Of a DNA stretch of 64,000 nucleotides, positions 62,601-64,000 are shown one piece after another. The stretch is from NCBI GenBank assembly GCA_012521995.1, contig JAAYLH010000060.1, positions 37,590 through 101,589 of the forward strand. The letters are read 5' to 3'. The notes beneath the pieces are model-generated. The model was not told the DNA's origin, searched no databases, and saw only the letters and a program-made list of their open reading frames with translations. This DNA is from Bacteroidales bacterium. Lineage in GTDB: Bacteria > Bacteroidota > Bacteroidia > Bacteroidales > UBA7960. Each line of letters begins with the position of its first letter. Within the stretch, counting starts at the first letter, position 1. Made by a program: the position numbers and the translations under genes.

Positions 62601-63981
62601 ACCCTTTGTTAACAGCGAAGGAAAATCTTACCACGTAGTGATTGGCCGTTCGGCTGAAATGCGGATCGTGGATAAAAACACCCGCATGGTGCTCACCAGC
62701 CAAAACATTCCTTATGGGGCTAACCTGTATTTCCAGGCAGGCCAGGAAGTGGAAAGCGGTGAGCTGATCTGCGAATGGGATCCCTACAACGCGGTTATCA
62801 TCTCCGATACGCCTGGTAAGGTGGTCTTCAACCAGATGCAGGAAGGCGTAACCTATCGTACCGACTCGGACGAACAAACGGGCTACTACGAAAAGGTGAT
62901 CATCGAAACCAAAGACCGGACCAAAAACCCCTCCATCAGCATTATTGACAAAGATGGCGAAATCCTTCGTACCTATGATATGCCGGTGGGTGCCCACATT
63001 GTGATCTCTGAAGATCAGGAAATCGTGGCTGGTAAGACCATTGCCAAGATTCCAAGGGCAGTGGGGAAATCAGGTGACATCACCGGTGGTTTGCCAAGAA
63101 TCACTGAATTATTCGAGGCCCGTAACCCCAGCGATCCTGCTGTCGTTGCTGAAATCGATGGTGTTGTTTCCTTTGGCAAGAAAATCAAACGTGGAAACCG
63201 CGAGGTGATCATAACCTCAAAAACCGGTGACGAGAAACGCTATCTTGTTCCTCTCTCCAAGCAGATCCTTGCACAGGAGAACGACTTTGTCAAAGCAGGA
63301 ACTCCCTTGTCAGATGGACCAACCACTCCTGCCGATATCCTTGCCATTAAAGGCCCCACCGCCGTTCAGGAGTACATCGTGAACGAGGTGCAGGAAGTGT
63401 ACCGCATGCAGGGTGTGAAGATCAATGATAAACACTTTGAAGTTATTGTTCGTCAGATGATGCGTAAGGTGACGATTGATGATCCTGGCGACACCCGTTT
63501 CCTTGAGAATGAGATTGTTAACAAGATCGAGTTTATGGAAGAGAACGATAACATTTTTGGCAAAAAGGTTGTCGAAGATCCGGGTGACTCGGTGATGAAA
63601 CCAGGGCAGATCATCACTGCCAGGAAACTGCGCGATGAGAACTCCCTGCTTAAGCGTAAGGATAAAGCCGTGGTTGTTGCCCGCGATGCAAGAGGTGCCA
63701 CGGCACGTCAGCAGTTGCAGGGTATCACCAAAGCCTCGCTGCAAACCAAGAGCTTTATCTCGGCTGCTTCCTTCCAGGAAACCACTAAAGTCTTGACCGA
63801 TGCTGCTGTCAACGCCAAGACTGACGACCTTGCAGGCCTCAAAGAAAACGTCATCGTGGGTCACTTGATCCCTGCCGGCACAGGCCTCCGTGAGTATGAG
63901 AACATCATCGTGGGCTCAATGGAAGAGTATAACCTTTTGATGGCCTCCAAACGCAAAACCGAAGAGGTCGAAGAAGACTAA
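59686..63981 (+). CDS. rpoC: DNA-directed RNA polymerase subunit beta'
   Basis: 1431 residues, complete with TAA at 63979-63981. The N-terminal zinc ribbon is [20 protein letters not shown] (given in full as two Cys pairs). The catalytic Mg site is D473, D475 and D477 in [12 protein letters not shown]. The trigger-loop region and second zinc site ([15 protein letters not shown]) follow, then [18 protein letters not shown]. It forms the clamp and active centre of RNA polymerase. The last gene of the block within the window. Confidence 0.99.
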   Translation: MAFRKESNVKSNFSKITISLASPESVLERSHGEVLKPETINYRTYKPERDGLFCERIFGPVKDWECHCGKYKRIRYKGIVCDRCGVEVTEKKVRRERMGHIKLVVPVAHIWFFRSLPNKIGYLLGLPSKKLDQIIYYERYVVVHPGVKADELNFLDFLTEEEYFNILESLPRENQLLEDDDPNKFIAKMGAEALQDILTRLDLDQLSYDLRHKANTETSQQRKADALKRLQVVEAFREAQKTIENKPEWMIIDVVPVIPPELRPLVPLDGGRFATSDLNDLYRRVIIRNNRLKRLIEIKAPDVILRNEKRMLQESVDSLFDNSRKTNAVKTESNRPLKSLSDSLKGKQGRFRQNLLGKRVDYSARSVIVVGPELKLHECGLPKEMASELFKPFIIRKMLERGIVKTVKSAKKIVDRKDPVVWDILENVLKGHPVLLNRAPTLHRLGIQAFQPKLIEGKAIQLHPLVCTAFNADFDGDQMAVHVPLGNAAILEAQMLMLASHNILNPANGAPIAVPSQDMVLGLYYMTKARKSIPQNPVKGEGLTFYGPEEVIIAHNEGAADLHAIIKVRVPVKENGQLVERLIETTVGRVLFNQVIPEEYGFINQLLTKKALRDIIGSIMKVTGISRTSQFLDDIKDLGFTMAFRGGLSFNLGDIIVPEEKQILIDQANVQVEEVRTNYSMGFITNNERYNQIIDIWTHTNAKLTKVLIEKTTSDNQGFNPVYMMLDSGARGSKEQIRQLSGMRGLMAKPQKSGAKGAEIIENPILSNFKEGLSVLEYFISTHGARKGLADTALKTADAGYLTRRLVDVSQDVIVTEPDCGTLRGLTATALKNNEETVEPLYDRILGRTTLHDIYHPTTGDLIVKAGEELTEEISQIIEDSPIEAVEIRSVLTCESKLGVCAKCYGRNLATGRMVQKGEAIGVIAAQSIGEPGTQLTLRTFHVGGVAAGLATASKLNAKYGGLLEIDELRSVPFVNSEGKSYHVVIGRSAEMRIVDKNTRMVLTSQNIPYGANLYFQAGQEVESGELICEWDPYNAVIISDTPGKVVFNQMQEGVTYRTDSDEQTGYYEKVIIETKDRTKNPSISIIDKDGEILRTYDMPVGAHIVISEDQEIVAGKTIAKIPRAVGKSGDITGGLPRITELFEARNPSDPAVVAEIDGVVSFGKKIKRGNREVIITSKTGDEKRYLVPLSKQILAQENDFVKAGTPLSDGPTTPADILAIKGPTAVQEYIVNEVQEVYRMQGVKINDKHFEVIVRQMMRKVTIDDPGDTRFLENEIVNKIEFMEENDNIFGKKVVEDPGDSVMKPGQIITARKLRDENSLLKRKDKAVVVARDARGATARQQLQGITKASLQTKSFISAASFQETTKVLTDAAVNAKTDDLAGLKENVIVGHLIPAGTGLREYENIIVGSMEEYNLLMASKRKTEEVEED

Positions 63982-64000
63982 TTAATAACCCCAAAAAGAA

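Overview
This 64 kb window is a chromosomal, mostly housekeeping segment of a Bacteroidota genome, most likely an anaerobic or facultative member of the Bacteroidales or a neighbouring order. The evidence is phylum-typical gene content: GldB, a PorT-type outer-membrane barrel, an FtsL-like protein, MraY with a long inserted loop, an HU-CCDC81/SPOR protein and a GlsA/GlsB-like lipid pair. Several promoters also have the TTTG-N19/20-TAnnTTTG form used by this phylum. No prophage, insertion sequence, CRISPR array or rRNA gene is visible.

Layout. 1-2.3 kb (minus strand): the start of an rluB-like pseudouridine synthase, an SRAP/HMCES-type abasic-site protein, a small conserved protein and an FKBP lipoprotein. 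2.4-17.9 kb (minus strand): a complete division and cell-wall (dcw) cluster, mraZ-rsmH-ftsL-ftsI-murE-mraY-murD-ftsW-murG-murC-ftsQ-ftsA-ftsZ. It is preceded by a triple MraZ box, ends in an intrinsic terminator, and lacks murF, murB and ddl. 18.1-20.6 kb (plus strand): glsA/glsB-like acyltransferases and engB, converging on gldB. 21.7-28.3 kb: a PorT-family barrel, nadE, a SoxB/UshA-like phosphoesterase lipoprotein and a tungsten aldehyde:ferredoxin oxidoreductase.

28.8-36.4 kb (minus strand): two operons. One is SPOR protein-trmB-atl-mrp-nfu. The other is GH3-secreted protein-deoxynucleoside kinase-kdsB. 36.6-43.4 kb: PPK2, an orphan sensor kinase, then a packed run of envelope genes around yidD, including two related membrane proteins of unknown function, followed by a TM2 protein. 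44-46.6 kb: peroxiredoxin, yraN, purS, pssA and a small conserved protein. 46.8-49.0 kb: a DPP4-type peptidase. 49.1-64 kb (plus strand): the gene-expression block rpsU-xerC-hpf-tRNA(Thr,Tyr,Gly,Thr)-tuf-tRNA(Trp)-secE-nusG-rplKAJL-rpoBC. Its tRNA-tuf-secE-nusG-rpl-rpo order matches the classical Escherichia coli arrangement.

The least explained features are two intergenic elements with an 11-bp period (about 28.65 and 43.7 kb), each bounded by short inverted repeats. After them come the yidD-linked pair with a 62-bp gene overlap, a phosphoesterase lacking the usual catalytic His/Asp pair, and long hairpins in the ftsA-ftsZ, tuf-tRNA-Trp, rplL-rpoB and rpoB-rpoC gaps. I found no clear candidate for an entirely new multi-gene system.
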